A DNA stretch of 64,000 nucleotides from Nocardia ignorata NBRC 108230 (GCF_001612905.1 NZ_BDBI01000017.1:62001-126000); one strand, 5' to 3'; shown: positions 8,620 through 18,570, counted from the stretch's first letter. Translations and numbers: made by a program. The notes: a model not told the origin generated them from the letters alone.

Positions 8620-11147
8620 ACAACCCCATGCGCAAGGTCGCCTTGCGTAATCTCGCCGCGCACAAGGTGCGGTTGGCTTTGACGGTGCTGTCGGTGGTGC
8701 TGGGCACCGCGTTCATCTCCGGGTCGTTCGTGTTCACCGACACCCTGCAGCGCACCTTCGACGGGATCTTCGCGGGCCAGGCCCAGGGCGTCGACGTGCG
8801 CGTCGGCCCGAAGGACCAGCAGTCGCTCGGCGTGCCGAACAATATCGTCGCCGCGCTGGCCAAGGCCGACGGTGTCGAACGCGTCGCCCCGGCGGTGAAC
8901 GGCCCGGTCGTGCTCCTGCAACCCGACGGCAAGAAGGCCGTCCAGACCGGTGGCGCACCGAGTTTCGGTCTGTCGTATCTGCCGCCGGAACAGGCCGTCG
9001 AGGAACCGGAGAAGTTCGTCGCGGGCGCGCCGCCGTCGCAGACGGGCGAGATCGCGCTCAACACCGGCGGTGCCGAGAAGGCCGGGTTGAAGGTCGGCGA
9101 CAAGACCAAGGTGCTCGTCCCGTCGAAGGGCGACCCGTTCGAGGTGACGCTCACCGGCATCTACGAGATGCCGGGCGCCGAGGGCGGCGGGGTGGTCGCG
9201 GTGATGTTCACCGAACCGCAGGGCCGCAAGCTGTTCACCGACGGCAACTACGTGGCCTACGCCGATATTCGTGCCGCACCGGGTGTTTCGGCCGACGACC
9301 TGCGCGATCGGCTCGCCGTCGGCCTGCCGACCCTGAAGGTGCAGAACTCCGACGAGGTCCGCGAGGACATGAAGAAGGAGATCTCCGAGGCGCTCACCTT
9401 CATCAACTACTTCCTGCTGGCGTTCGGTGCGATCGCGCTGATCGTCGGCACGTTCATCATCTACAACACCTTCTCGATGATCGTCGCGCAGCGGTTGCGT
9501 GAGCTCGCGTTGCTGCGCGCGATCGGGGCGAGCCGTCAGCAGGTGGGCCGGTCCGTGGTCGCCGAGGCCGTGGTGATCGGGCTGATCGGCAGTGCGATCG
9601 GCTTGGCGGCGGGTATCGCGCTGGCGTTCGGGTTGTCGGCGTTGCTCAATGCCTTCGATCTCGGTCTGCCGACCGGTTCGCTGACGGTGTTGCCGCGCAC
9701 CGCGATCGTCGCCCTGCTCGTCGGGTTGGTGGTGACCGTGGCCAGCGCGTACGCGCCCGCCCGCCGTGCCGCGAAGGTGCCGCCGGTGGAGGCCATGCGA
9801 TCCGAATTCGCCAGCGCTGGTGAGTCGTTGCGAGTGCGTACCGTCATCGGCGCGGTGCTCGCCGTGGCGGGCGGTGTGCTGGTGTATCTCGGTGCGCAGG
9901 GTACGGGCAAGAGCGCGGCGATCACCGTCGGAGTCGGTGCGCTCGGCTTGATCCTGGCCGTACTGCTCGCCGCGCCCGCGCTGTCGCGGCCCGTGGTGGT
10001 GGTGCTCGGGGTGCTGACGCGGCCGTTCGGGCCGATGGGCCGGATGGCACGCAACAACGCGGTGCGCAATCCGCGCCGCACCGCCGCCACCGCCTTCGCA
10101 CTGACGCTGGGTCTGATGCTGGTCTCGGCCATCGGCATCCTCGGTGCGTCGGCGAAAACCAGCGTGGACGTGCTGATCGACAAGGGCGTGAAGGCCGAAT
10201 ACGTCCTGGCGGGTCCGCCGATGATCGGTGCGGCGATCGGCGCGGTCGACGCGGTGCGCCAGCAGGTTCCGCAGGTCAGTGATGTCACCGGCATCCGCGC
10301 GGTCGGGTTCCGGCTCGGTGACGAACGGGTCGGGGCGACCACACTCGACGGACCGATCGACCCGGTGATGGACATCGAGATGCGCGAAGGCTCCAGCACC
10401 ATCACGGAGAAGGGCATGCTGGTCGGCGAAACCGAAGCGGCCGACCGTGGTTGGGAGCTCGGCGAGAAGGTGACCATCACGAGCCTCGACAACGCCGAGA
10501 TCGACTTGACCGTCGGCGGCATCTACGCCGACTCGCCGCTGCTGGGCACGATGGTCGTCGACCCGGGCCTCTACGAGCAGTTGATGCCGCAGAAGTTGCG
10601 CACCAACCTGATCGTGCTGGTCAAGGCGCAGCCTGGTGCCGATCTCACCGCCATGCGGGCCAACCTGGAGAAGGCCACCGAACCGTTCGCCGTGGTGCAG
10701 GTACAGGACCACGAACAGTTCAAGGGCGCACAAGGGCAGCAGATCAATACGCTGCTCGCCATCCTCTACGGTCTGCTCGCCTTGGCGGTGGTGATCGCGG
10801 TGCTCGGCATCATCAACACTCTCGCCCTGTCTGTGGTGGAACGTCGCCGGGAGATCGGCATGCTCCGCGCCGTCGGCACCCAGCGTTCGCAGATACGCCG
10901 CACGATCTACCTGGAATCCATGTTGATCGCGATCTTCGGCGCCATCGTGGGACTGCTTCTCGGCGTTGCCCTCGGCGTCGGATTCCTGCGCACCTTGCGC
11001 GACATGGGCATCGATCAGATCGATATCCCGTGGTCGCAGTTGGTGGCGATGTTGATCGCCTCGGGTGTGGTCGGTGTGCTGGCGGCGGTGTGGCCGGGTG
11101 TGCGGGCCGCGCGGACGCCACCGCTGGCGGCTATCGCGGATCTGTAG
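8616..11147 (+). CDS. ABC transporter permease with two FtsX domains
   Basis: An 843-residue permease that forms the exporter with the ATPase upstream. One N-terminal helix (about 22-42) is followed by a large outer MacB-type domain (about 45-250). The first FtsX block, with helices around 260-380, has the motif RELALLRAIGASRQQV. A helix pair follows near 405-460. A second outer domain and a C-terminal FtsX block (about 710-835) carry RREIGMLRAVGTQRSQI. This tandem layout is common in actinobacterial lipid/antibiotic-resistance or lipoprotein exporters. The actual substrate is unknown. ATG overlaps the ATPase stop; a strong terminator follows at 11156. Confidence 0.94.
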   Translation: MNNPMRKVALRNLAAHKVRLALTVLSVVLGTAFISGSFVFTDTLQRTFDGIFAGQAQGVDVRVGPKDQQSLGVPNNIVAALAKADGVERVAPAVNGPVVLLQPDGKKAVQTGGAPSFGLSYLPPEQAVEEPEKFVAGAPPSQTGEIALNTGGAEKAGLKVGDKTKVLVPSKGDPFEVTLTGIYEMPGAEGGGVVAVMFTEPQGRKLFTDGNYVAYADIRAAPGVSADDLRDRLAVGLPTLKVQNSDEVREDMKKEISEALTFINYFLLAFGAIALIVGTFIIYNTFSMIVAQRLRELALLRAIGASRQQVGRSVVAEAVVIGLIGSAIGLAAGIALAFGLSALLNAFDLGLPTGSLTVLPRTAIVALLVGLVVTVASAYAPARRAAKVPPVEAMRSEFASAGESLRVRTVIGAVLAVAGGVLVYLGAQGTGKSAAITVGVGALGLILAVLLAAPALSRPVVVVLGVLTRPFGPMGRMARNNAVRNPRRTAATAFALTLGLMLVSAIGILGASAKTSVDVLIDKGVKAEYVLAGPPMIGAAIGAVDAVRQQVPQVSDVTGIRAVGFRLGDERVGATTLDGPIDPVMDIEMREGSSTITEKGMLVGETEAADRGWELGEKVTITSLDNAEIDLTVGGIYADSPLLGTMVVDPGLYEQLMPQKLRTNLIVLVKAQPGADLTAMRANLEKATEPFAVVQVQDHEQFKGAQGQQINTLLAILYGLLALAVVIAVLGIINTLALSVVERRREIGMLRAVGTQRSQIRRTIYLESMLIAIFGAIVGLLLGVALGVGFLRTLRDMGIDQIDIPWSQLVAMLIASGVVGVLAAVWPGVRAARTPPLAAIADL

Positions 11148-11155
11148 GAGCAGCA

Positions 11156-11200
11156 AGCATTTTCGGGCCTTCGGAGACACTTTCCGGAGGCCCGAATGCT
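11156..11200 (+). terminator. Hairpin terminator after the ABC permease
   Basis: A long stem: AGCATT with AATGCT outside and CGGGCCTTCGGA with TCCGGAGGCCCG inside, loop of about seven bases. No T-run on the + strand, as usual for actinomycetes. It probably ends the ABC operon; the opposing kinase/ARH gene ends 152 bp further on, and the 150 bp between show nothing else. Confidence 0.75.
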
Positions 11201-11351
11201 GTGGCTGTGCGCGTCCGGCTGCGGGGTACCGGCTCAGTGGCAGACAGGTCGGCGACGCATGCTGGTCTGCACTCCGAGCGGCTGCTGGGGCCCGACCACC
11301 GCGTCCAGGCCGAGCCGACGCCGGTGCCGTGTCGTCCGCGATCGCCGGCGG

Positions 11352-13631
11352 TCAGGCCGGGTAGGTGGTGGACCAGTCGCGGGTGGGCTGGCCGTGTTCG
11401 TCTCGTGGTGGGGTGAGGCCGAATTCGGTGCAGTAGTCGGTGGCCAGGCGTTCGAGGACCGGCCGGGCGTCGACCGTGCGCGACCAGCGATGCGGCAGGG
11501 CGCCGCGGCCGTAGCGCGCGCCGAGCAGACTGCCCGCGATCGAGCCGGTGGCGTCGCTGTCGCCGGAGTGGTTCACCGACAGCAGCAGCCCGGTGCGGAC
11601 GATCACGTGTCCGGGTCCGCCGACCGTCTCCGCCGCCAGCATCGCGTACACAGCGATCGCGAGAGCCTCGGGGCCGATCCAGCCCTCGCCCAAGGTCTCG
11701 AGGTCTTCGGGCCTCGGCACGCGCGCGGGCCGTGCGGTGCGGGCGGCCAGGGTGATCGCCGCGTCGAGGGCGGCCGTGGTCTCCTCGTGGTGCGGGTAGG
11801 TCGCGAGTTCGGCCAGTGCCCGGTCCAGCGCGGTCTTGGTGCCGATTCCCCGGCTCATCTGGTAGACCAGCGCGGCCAGCACGCCCGCGGGCAGCCACCC
11901 ACTGGGGTGTCCGTGCGTGAGAGCGGCTGTGTCGCAGCCCAATTCGAAGATGGCGGTGAGGGCGGCACCGGAACGGTCGGCGGCGTAACCGAACCCGCAC
12001 GGAGCGGATCGCATCAGCGCGCCGCTGCCCTTGGAATTGTTGATCGGCCGGTCGCGGGTGCCCAGCGGGTTCGTCGGCTCCCGCCGCTCGGCCACCGCAC
12101 GCAGCGAGGTGTACACCGAGTTCGCGACGCCGCGCTGTTCGACCAGCTCGCGATGACCGGCCAAAGAACTGTGCAGGGCGGTCGGTTGCTCGGGCAGTTC
12201 ACCCACCTGCCCGCGCAACCACACGAGCATCCCCTGCTGCAGCAGACCGAGCGTGGCACCCCCGATGCCCTTCGCCCGCGCGCGCACCGAACCCCGGATG
12301 AGGGCCTCCACGGTGAACGCGGTCAGCTGCGTCTCCTCGGAGATCCGAAGCTGGTCGGCCTCGTCGGTCACCCCGAGGTAGCCGTACTCGTCGCGGATCC
12401 TGCGCAGGGACATGGTCTCGATCGGCGCACCGAGTGCGTCCCCGATCGCGCCACCGATCAGGCAGCCGTGCACGGCGTTCAGCCATTCCGCCGGGCCCTG
12501 CGACCGAGCGGTACCGGTGCGCTGCGCGTTGCCGCTGTCCGAGTGCGGTTTTTGCTGGGCGGGGGATGCGTGCGATCGCGATGGCGAACCATCGGCGGTG
12601 CCGGGGTGGATCACCGGGATACCTGCCGACGCGGTTGGGTTCGCGGTGGGTGTGGCCGTTCCGGTGGCGGGGCGAGCGGCGGCGCCGTGGTGGACAGGCC
12701 GGCTGACGGCGGTGGGGTCGCTGCGGCGGTGTGTCTGCGGGTGGTCACCGGTGTGCGGCCGCACTGCCGGTTGCTGACCCGTGTGCGGGGGTCGGCGGAG
12801 TGCTTCGGTGAGCGCGGTCGCGAAGGCGGTGCAGGTGGGGAAGCGGTGGGCCGGGTTCTTCGCGAGGGCTTTGGCCAGGACCGCGTCGACGGCGGCGGGG
12901 AGGCTGGTACGCCGCGAGCTCGCCGACGGGGGTGAGGCGTTGAGGTGGCCGAGCATGACGGTGGCGGGGTTGGGCGCGTCGTAGGGGCCGGCGCCGGTGA
13001 GCAGCCGGAAAACGGTGCAGGCAAGGGAGTATTGGTCGCCGCGTCCGTCGAGTGGTTCGCTGCTGAGCTGCTCCGGGGAGGCGTAGGCGATGGTGGCGGT
13101 GAACTGGCCGGTGCGGGTCAGGCCGCCGGTATCGTCGAGGAGCTTGGCGATGCCGAAATCGGTGAGCACCACCCGTTCGTCGAATCCCGCGCCGACGCCC
13201 GCCGTGCGCGAGAGCAGGATATTGGCGGGCTTCACGTCCCGGTGCAGCACACCCTGGCGGTGCGCGTAGTCCAGCGCGCCCGCCGTCTGGGTGACGATCT
13301 GGGTGATGCGGTCGGTCCCGAACTCCGCCGCCGGTACCGCCGCCGCGTCTGTTCCGTCGACGAACTGCATGGCGATCCAGCATCGTTCGTCCTCGACGCC
13401 ACGGTCGTAGACGGTGATGATGTTCGGGTGATCGAGCTGGGCGATCACATCGGCTTCACGCTCGAACCTGGCCCGGATCTCGGTGTCGGCGAACAACTCC
13501 CGATGCATGAGCTTGAGCGCGGTGAGGCGTGGCAGCCTGCGGTCCTTCGCCGCGTACACCGAGCCCATCCCGCCGCGCCCCAGCTCTCGTTCGATGACGA
13601 AACCGGCGAAAACCGCCCCGCGCCGCACCAT
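11352..13631 (-). CDS. Ser/Thr protein kinase fused to ADP-ribosylglycohydrolase (ARH/DraG-like)
   Basis: A 759-residue two-enzyme fusion. Kinase domain about 8-278: GRGGMGSV 18-25, Lys40, HRDVKPANILL 130-140, DFG 158-160, SPEQL 185-189. A Pro/Thr/His-rich linker runs about 281-380. ARH domain about 385-710: CLIGGAIGDALGAPIE 390-405, LTHGHP 571-576 and NHSGDSDATGSIAG 687-700, all family hallmarks. ARH enzymes remove ADP-ribose from proteins or nucleic acids. The first metal motif, usually DDT, reads SEETQ (431-435), so activity is uncertain. No membrane segment. It lies 68 bp after the vWA gene, same strand, and may be the last gene of that operon. ATG start at 13631. Confidence 0.93.
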   Translation of the reverse strand: MVRRGAVFAGFVIERELGRGGMGSVYAAKDRRLPRLTALKLMHRELFADTEIRARFEREADVIAQLDHPNIITVYDRGVEDERCWIAMQFVDGTDAAAVPAAEFGTDRITQIVTQTAGALDYAHRQGVLHRDVKPANILLSRTAGVGAGFDERVVLTDFGIAKLLDDTGGLTRTGQFTATIAYASPEQLSSEPLDGRGDQYSLACTVFRLLTGAGPYDAPNPATVMLGHLNASPPSASSRRTSLPAAVDAVLAKALAKNPAHRFPTCTAFATALTEALRRPPHTGQQPAVRPHTGDHPQTHRRSDPTAVSRPVHHGAAARPATGTATPTANPTASAGIPVIHPGTADGSPSRSHASPAQQKPHSDSGNAQRTGTARSQGPAEWLNAVHGCLIGGAIGDALGAPIETMSLRRIRDEYGYLGVTDEADQLRISEETQLTAFTVEALIRGSVRARAKGIGGATLGLLQQGMLVWLRGQVGELPEQPTALHSSLAGHRELVEQRGVANSVYTSLRAVAERREPTNPLGTRDRPINNSKGSGALMRSAPCGFGYAADRSGAALTAIFELGCDTAALTHGHPSGWLPAGVLAALVYQMSRGIGTKTALDRALAELATYPHHEETTAALDAAITLAARTARPARVPRPEDLETLGEGWIGPEALAIAVYAMLAAETVGGPGHVIVRTGLLLSVNHSGDSDATGSIAGSLLGARYGRGALPHRWSRTVDARPVLERLATDYCTEFGLTPPRDEHGQPTRDWSTTYPA

Positions 13632-13699
13632 CGCTCACCCCGTTCACCGAATCCGATCGTTGGCAGCCTAATCGGTCGCGTGCGCTCGCCGAGTCGTTG

Positions 13700-14863
13700 T
13701 CACACCGCCGGTGCGTGGGTGTGCGCCCACCGGGTGATGTCGCCGCGGTCGAGCGCGGTGGCGAGCAGGTCGGGGAATTTGTCCGGTGTACAGGCGAAAG
13801 CCGGGATGCCGAGCGCCGCGAGCGCCGCCGCGTTGTCGTGATCGTAGGCAGGCGCGCCTTCGTCGGAGAGCGCGAGCAGCACCACCACCTGCACGCCCGA
13901 TTCCTTCATCGCATTGCACCGGCGCAGCATCTCCTCACGCACACCGCCCTCGTAGAGGTCGGAGATGAGCACGAACAGGCTGTCGGTGGGCCGGGTGATG
14001 AGCGATTGAGAGTAGGCGATGGCGCGATTGATGTCGGTGCCACCGCCGAGCTGGGTGCCGAACAGCACGTCGACCGGGTCGCTGAGTTGCTCGGTGAGAT
14101 CCACGACCTCGGTGTCGAACACCACCAACGAGGTCTTCAGCGACCGCATCGACGCCAGCACCGCGCCGAACACCGAGGCGTAGACCACGCTGGCCGCCAT
14201 CGACCCCGATTGGTCGATCGCGAGCACCACGTCGCGCTGGATCGCCTGCGACTTGCGGCCGTACCCGACCAGTCGCTCGGGCACAATGGTTCGGTGTTCG
14301 GGCAGGTAGTTCGCCAGGTTCTTGCGGATGGTCCGATCGAAGTCGATATCGCGCAGTTTCGGGCGGTGGGTGCGCGCGGCCCGGTTGACCGCGCCCGACA
14401 CGGCCGCCACCGTCTTGGCCGCGATGCGTCGCTCGATCTCGCGCACGACCTTCTCCACCACCATGCGGGCGGTCGCCTTGGTGGTCTCGGGCATCACCCG
14501 GTTGAGACCGAGCAAGGTACCGACCAGGTGCACATCGGGTTCGACCGATTCCAGCAGTTCCGGTTCCAGCAACAGCTGGGTGAGGTTGAGGCGCTGCACC
14601 GCGTCGCGTTGCATCACCTCGACCACGGTGGCGGGAAAGTAGGTGCGGATGTCACCGAGCCAGCGCGCCACCCGGGGCGCCGAACCGCCCAGCCCGCCGG
14701 ACCTTTTCGCCGACGTGCCGGCCTCACCGGTGTTGTACAAAGCGCTCAGTGCCTGATCCATGGCCTGATCCGCCCCCGACCCCAGTCCGCCGAGTTGTTC
14801 CTCGGCGGCCGAGCCGAGCACGAGACGCCAACGGCGCGCATGCGTTTCGTCGTTACCGGTCAT
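13700..14863 (-). CDS. vWA (MIDAS) domain protein partnered with MoxR ATPase
   Basis: A 387-residue protein with an N-terminal helical part and a C-terminal von Willebrand A domain starting near 212. The MIDAS metal site is intact: DQSGS 217-221, Thr in GGGTDIN about 276, and a later Asp in ISDLYEGG. vWA proteins of this CoxE/ChlD-like type usually work with a MoxR AAA+ ATPase, one copy of which is three genes upstream on the same strand. ATG at 14863 was chosen over a longer open frame because it begins the conserved region (MTGNDETHARRW). It lies 82 bp after the DUF5682 gene. Confidence 0.9.
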   Translation of the reverse strand: MTGNDETHARRWRLVLGSAAEEQLGGLGSGADQAMDQALSALYNTGEAGTSAKRSGGLGGSAPRVARWLGDIRTYFPATVVEVMQRDAVQRLNLTQLLLEPELLESVEPDVHLVGTLLGLNRVMPETTKATARMVVEKVVREIERRIAAKTVAAVSGAVNRAARTHRPKLRDIDFDRTIRKNLANYLPEHRTIVPERLVGYGRKSQAIQRDVVLAIDQSGSMAASVVYASVFGAVLASMRSLKTSLVVFDTEVVDLTEQLSDPVDVLFGTQLGGGTDINRAIAYSQSLITRPTDSLFVLISDLYEGGVREEMLRRCNAMKESGVQVVVLLALSDEGAPAYDHDNAAALAALGIPAFACTPDKFPDLLATALDRGDITRWAHTHAPAV

Positions 14864-14945
14864 GGTTGACGCTCCTGATGATCGAGCCGGGTTCGTCGGA
14901 CAGGTGAGGACTCGCGCCTCGAGACGCGATGGGCGAAGACTGCGC

Positions 14946-17420
14946 TCATCCGGCGGCGCCGAGAATGCTCGCGGCGGCGCGTAGGGCCAGCTGTCCGCGC
15001 GCCGGGTCGACGGCCGTAGCGTTCGCGGTGGCGGCCGGTGCTGGACCGGTGTCGCGCAGGGCCTGGCCGATGGCGCGGCGTTCGCCCGATTCGAAGGAAC
15101 CGAAGGTGCGGCGCAGCAGGGGCAGGGTGGCGACGAACTGGTCTTCGGGGAGCTCGCGCAGCCAGTCGTCGATGCGGCGCAACAGGTCTCGGTCGTGGAC
15201 GAGCAGGAGTCCACGGCCGCCGAGGAACCCGTCGATCCAGGCAGCCTTGGCCGCGGGGGTGTTGCCCACCGACAAGGCCGCCGAGAGCCGGCGTGCCGAA
15301 TCGGCGTCGTCGATGCGTTCGGCATCGCACAGCAGCCGAACGGCGCGTCCGCCGATGGCGCCGTGCACGTCGTCGCGGTCGGCGATGCGGTGCAGGGTGG
15401 CCAGCCACTCGGTGGTCGAGCGGGTGTCGTCGCGGGTGCTGACGGCGGTGTGGGCGGCATCGATCTGACGGCGCAGCGCCTCGGCGGCGTCGGTGTCCAA
15501 GCCGGTCACCGCACCGGGGAGACCGGCGCAGATGCGCACGAGCAGGCCGTCGGCCACGTGCTCGAGCGCCTTGGTGTCGGTGCCGCGCACGTCGCCGTAG
15601 CGCAGGGTGCGGGTCAGGCCGGGCAGGGCGCCGAGCAGGTGGGTGACGTCGTGGTCGAGGGCAGCTGCCGCCTCCAGGCGGGCGATCAGACCGTCGGTGG
15701 CGCCGCCGAGGTCGGCGAGCAGCGCCGTCTCGAGCGCGTCGGCGAGTTCGGTGACCGACACACCGTCGCGGCTCGCGGTGTCGAGGATCTTGGCTTCCGC
15801 CGCCGTGCGCAGGGTGGTACCCCACACGGCGGCTTCCACGATGCGCACCTCGAACTCGGGTTCCCAACGCAGCGACCAGGTTTCGCGAAAAGTGCCGGTG
15901 CTGCGCACCTCACCGACCGTCGGAGTGCCCCACTCGATGCCGAGCAGCCGCAGCCGGTGCAGCAGGTGCGAGCGTTCGACGTCGCGTTCCTTGCGTAGAT
16001 CGAGGTCGACCGTGCGGATGAGGGCTTCCTGCTTGAGCCGAAGGGTTTTGATGCGCGCCCGCAGATCGGCGGCCAGCGGGACGGTCGGCGTGTTCTCCGG
16101 CACCGCACCGAGCGTTTCGCCGACGACGAGCTCGTCGACGACCAGCCGCAGCATGGTCTCGTCCCCGCCGCACATCACCGATCGCACGGCCTCGGTGACC
16201 TCCGACAACCCCGCCAGCGGCCTGCCACGCAGGGCGGCGAGCGTGTCGGCCAGGCGAACCGACTCGATGATGTGCGCGCTCGACACCGGCAGATCGTGTG
16301 CGCGCAGCACCCCCGCCACCTTCGTCAACCACCGCGCCACCGGCCGCTCGGTCTCGGTGAACAGGTGGTGATACCAGCCGGGTGAGGTGACCCCGGCCCC
16401 GTACCCCGAGCCCGATGCCAACCGGGAGTGCGTCCAGGGCACCCACGTCAGAGCGGCTTTCGTCTTCGGGAGTCCCTTCAGCAGACGCATATCCGGCGCC
16501 GCCGGACCCAGCGGCCCCACCAGTGCGGGTGCGTGCCACGCCCCGCATACCACCGCAACCCGACGAGCCCCGCCCTTGAGCACCTGCCGCATCGTCTGGC
16601 GCATGTATGCCTCGCGCCGCAAGGTGTGCTCGTCGACCACCAGCGGCCCGGCCCCCACCGCTTCGGGCAGCAGGTGCTCGAGCCCCGCACTCTCCACCGA
16701 CTCCCTGTCCGACGACGTCAGCGGATCGGTCGATGTCGCCAGGTCGTCCGCTTCGGTGCGGGTCGCGGGCTGGTCCGAGCTGATCGGCGTGGCGGGTTCG
16801 GCTGTGCCAGCCGGTGCATCCGGGTCTGCCGAGCGGGCCGGTGCCTGGGGTGCGGCCGAGTTCGTGCTGGTCGGGGTGTCTTCGCGCAGGGCCGCCATGG
16901 CTTCGATGATGGCGTCGAAAGCAGCGGTGTCGGGGACGGATTCGACGACCGCGTCCCACCAGCGTTCGGCGTCGTCGAAGCCTGCGGCCGAAGCGAGGGC
17001 CGCCAGGGGGTCGGTGCGGTCGACGCGGGTGTCGTCCTCGATGGCGAGGACATTGGTGGCAGGCAGATCACAGAAGCGGACCAGGACACCGTTGTCGACG
17101 CCGTAGCGCATGGCCTGCCACTCCGGGGAGAACACCGCGAAGGGCCAGAAGGCGGCTCGGGCGGGGGAATCCGGGACGTAGGCCAGCAGGGCGACCGGTG
17201 GGCTCATCGTGTCGGCGGCGACGAAACCGACCAGCGGATCGGCGTCGGCGGGCCCCTCGATGAGAATCGTGTCCGGCCGGAACTCCTCGAGGGCCTGCGC
17301 CAGCGACCGTGCCGACCCCGGCCCGTGATGACGGATACCGAACACCCGCGTCACGGGTTCACCGGTCGCCGGCTCGTCCCGCGCCTGATCCGGCCGGGTA
17401 CCGCCTGTTTGTTCGCTCAT
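14946..17420 (-). CDS. DUF5682 family protein
   Basis: An 824-residue protein I place in DUF5682 from its N-terminus: RVFGIRHHGPGSARSL (residues 25-40) and ILIEGPADADP (52-62). The GxxHH plus ExP pairing resembles the TraB/ChaN/EreA-like superfamily; that link is my inference. A variable Ala/Ser/Asp-rich insertion lies near 175-250. A long helical C-terminal half follows. Catalytic activity is unknown. ATG at 17420 has GGGG seven to eight bases upstream; an upstream in-frame ATG (MGFSM) is possible. It is 50 bp after the MoxR gene, and the whole set is read together. Confidence 0.8.
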   Translation of the reverse strand: MSEQTGGTRPDQARDEPATGEPVTRVFGIRHHGPGSARSLAQALEEFRPDTILIEGPADADPLVGFVAADTMSPPVALLAYVPDSPARAAFWPFAVFSPEWQAMRYGVDNGVLVRFCDLPATNVLAIEDDTRVDRTDPLAALASAAGFDDAERWWDAVVESVPDTAAFDAIIEAMAALREDTPTSTNSAAPQAPARSADPDAPAGTAEPATPISSDQPATRTEADDLATSTDPLTSSDRESVESAGLEHLLPEAVGAGPLVVDEHTLRREAYMRQTMRQVLKGGARRVAVVCGAWHAPALVGPLGPAAPDMRLLKGLPKTKAALTWVPWTHSRLASGSGYGAGVTSPGWYHHLFTETERPVARWLTKVAGVLRAHDLPVSSAHIIESVRLADTLAALRGRPLAGLSEVTEAVRSVMCGGDETMLRLVVDELVVGETLGAVPENTPTVPLAADLRARIKTLRLKQEALIRTVDLDLRKERDVERSHLLHRLRLLGIEWGTPTVGEVRSTGTFRETWSLRWEPEFEVRIVEAAVWGTTLRTAAEAKILDTASRDGVSVTELADALETALLADLGGATDGLIARLEAAAALDHDVTHLLGALPGLTRTLRYGDVRGTDTKALEHVADGLLVRICAGLPGAVTGLDTDAAEALRRQIDAAHTAVSTRDDTRSTTEWLATLHRIADRDDVHGAIGGRAVRLLCDAERIDDADSARRLSAALSVGNTPAAKAAWIDGFLGGRGLLLVHDRDLLRRIDDWLRELPEDQFVATLPLLRRTFGSFESGERRAIGQALRDTGPAPAATANATAVDPARGQLALRAAASILGAAG

Positions 17421-17469
17421 CGAAAACCCCATGTGTGCTGTGTGATCCGTCCTCCCCGTCGCGCGAGTG

Positions 17470-18570
17470 TCAGCCGGCGATGTCGCGGCAGGCGCGGTAG
17501 AAATCGGCCCAGTCGGGGCGTTCACGGACGACGGCCTCGAGGTATTCGGTCCAGATCACCGCATCGGCGACCGGGTCCTTGACGACCGAACCGAGTACGG
17601 CGCCGGCGATGTCGGAGGCGCGAAGCACACCGTCACCGAAGTGGGCCGAGAGGGCGAGACCGTTGGTGATCACCGAGATCGCCTCGGCGGTGGACAGCGT
17701 GCCCGACGGCGACTTCAGCTTCGTTCGCCCGTCGGCGGTGATGCCCGATCGCAGCTCACGGAACACCCGGACCACGCGCCGCACCTCCTCGGCGGCAGCC
17801 GGGACCGTCGGCAACTCCAGTGCGGCACCGAGCTGCTCGACCCGGCGGCTGACGATCGCGACCTCGGAATCCTCGTCGGCGGGCAGCGGAAGCACGACGG
17901 TGTTGAAGCGGCGGCGCAGCGCCGAGGACAGATCGTTGACACCCCGGTCGCGGTCGTTGGCGGTGGCGATCACATTGAAACCCTTGGCCGCCTGCACCTC
18001 CGCACCGAGCTCGGGGACGGGCAGCGTCTTCTCGGACAGGATGGTGATGAGCGCGTCCTGCACATCCGAGGGAATGCGGGTCAGTTCCTCGATCCGGGCG
18101 ATCGCGCCGGTGCGCATGGCCGTCATCACCGGCGACGCCACCAGCGCCGCATCGCTCGGCCCCTCGGCGAGCAGCCGCGCGTAGTTCCAGCCGTATCGGA
18201 TGGCTTCTTCCGCCGTCCCCGAGGTGCCCTGCACCAGCAGGGTCGACTCACCACTGATGGCCGCCGAAAGATGCTCCGACACCCAGGTTTTCGCGGTGCC
18301 GGGCACACCGAGCAACAGCAGCGCGCGGTCGGTGGCCAGCGTCGCCACGGCCACCTCCATCAGCCTGCGGGGACCGACGTACTTGGGTGTGATGACCGTG
18401 CCGTCGGCCAGCGTGCCGCCGAGCACATAGGTGACCACTGCCCACGGCGACAACTTCCACGACGGCGGACGCGGCCGGTCGTCGACGCGCGCCAGCGCGG
18501 TGAGCTCGTCGGCGAAGGCCTGCTCGGCGTGCGGGCGCAGCAGGGTGGTTGCGGATTCGGTCGTCGTCAT
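17470..18570 (-). CDS. MoxR-type AAA+ ATPase
   Basis: A 366-residue AAA+ ATPase. Walker A GVPGTAKT 88-95, Walker B-like ARIEELTRIP, sensor region ATANDRDRGVNDLSSALRRR with the arginine finger, and a C-terminal lid. MoxR proteins act as chaperone-like remodelers together with vWA proteins. The ATG overlaps the stop of the SWIM gene (ATGA), so the two are coupled. Partners here are the SWIM/DUF5691, DUF5682 and vWA proteins. Confidence 0.92.
   Translation of the reverse strand: MTTTESATTLLRPHAEQAFADELTALARVDDRPRPPSWKLSPWAVVTYVLGGTLADGTVITPKYVGPRRLMEVAVATLATDRALLLLGVPGTAKTWVSEHLSAAISGESTLLVQGTSGTAEEAIRYGWNYARLLAEGPSDAALVASPVMTAMRTGAIARIEELTRIPSDVQDALITILSEKTLPVPELGAEVQAAKGFNVIATANDRDRGVNDLSSALRRRFNTVVLPLPADEDSEVAIVSRRVEQLGAALELPTVPAAAEEVRRVVRVFRELRSGITADGRTKLKSPSGTLSTAEAISVITNGLALSAHFGDGVLRASDIAGAVLGSVVKDPVADAVIWTEYLEAVVRERPDWADFYRACRDIAG

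Noticed and set aside
8511..11180. An 889-codon frame on the minus strand opposite the ABC permease
   Set aside because: Antisense shadow with His/Asp/Arg/Gln-rich composition and no domain; the + strand gene has clear FtsX motifs.
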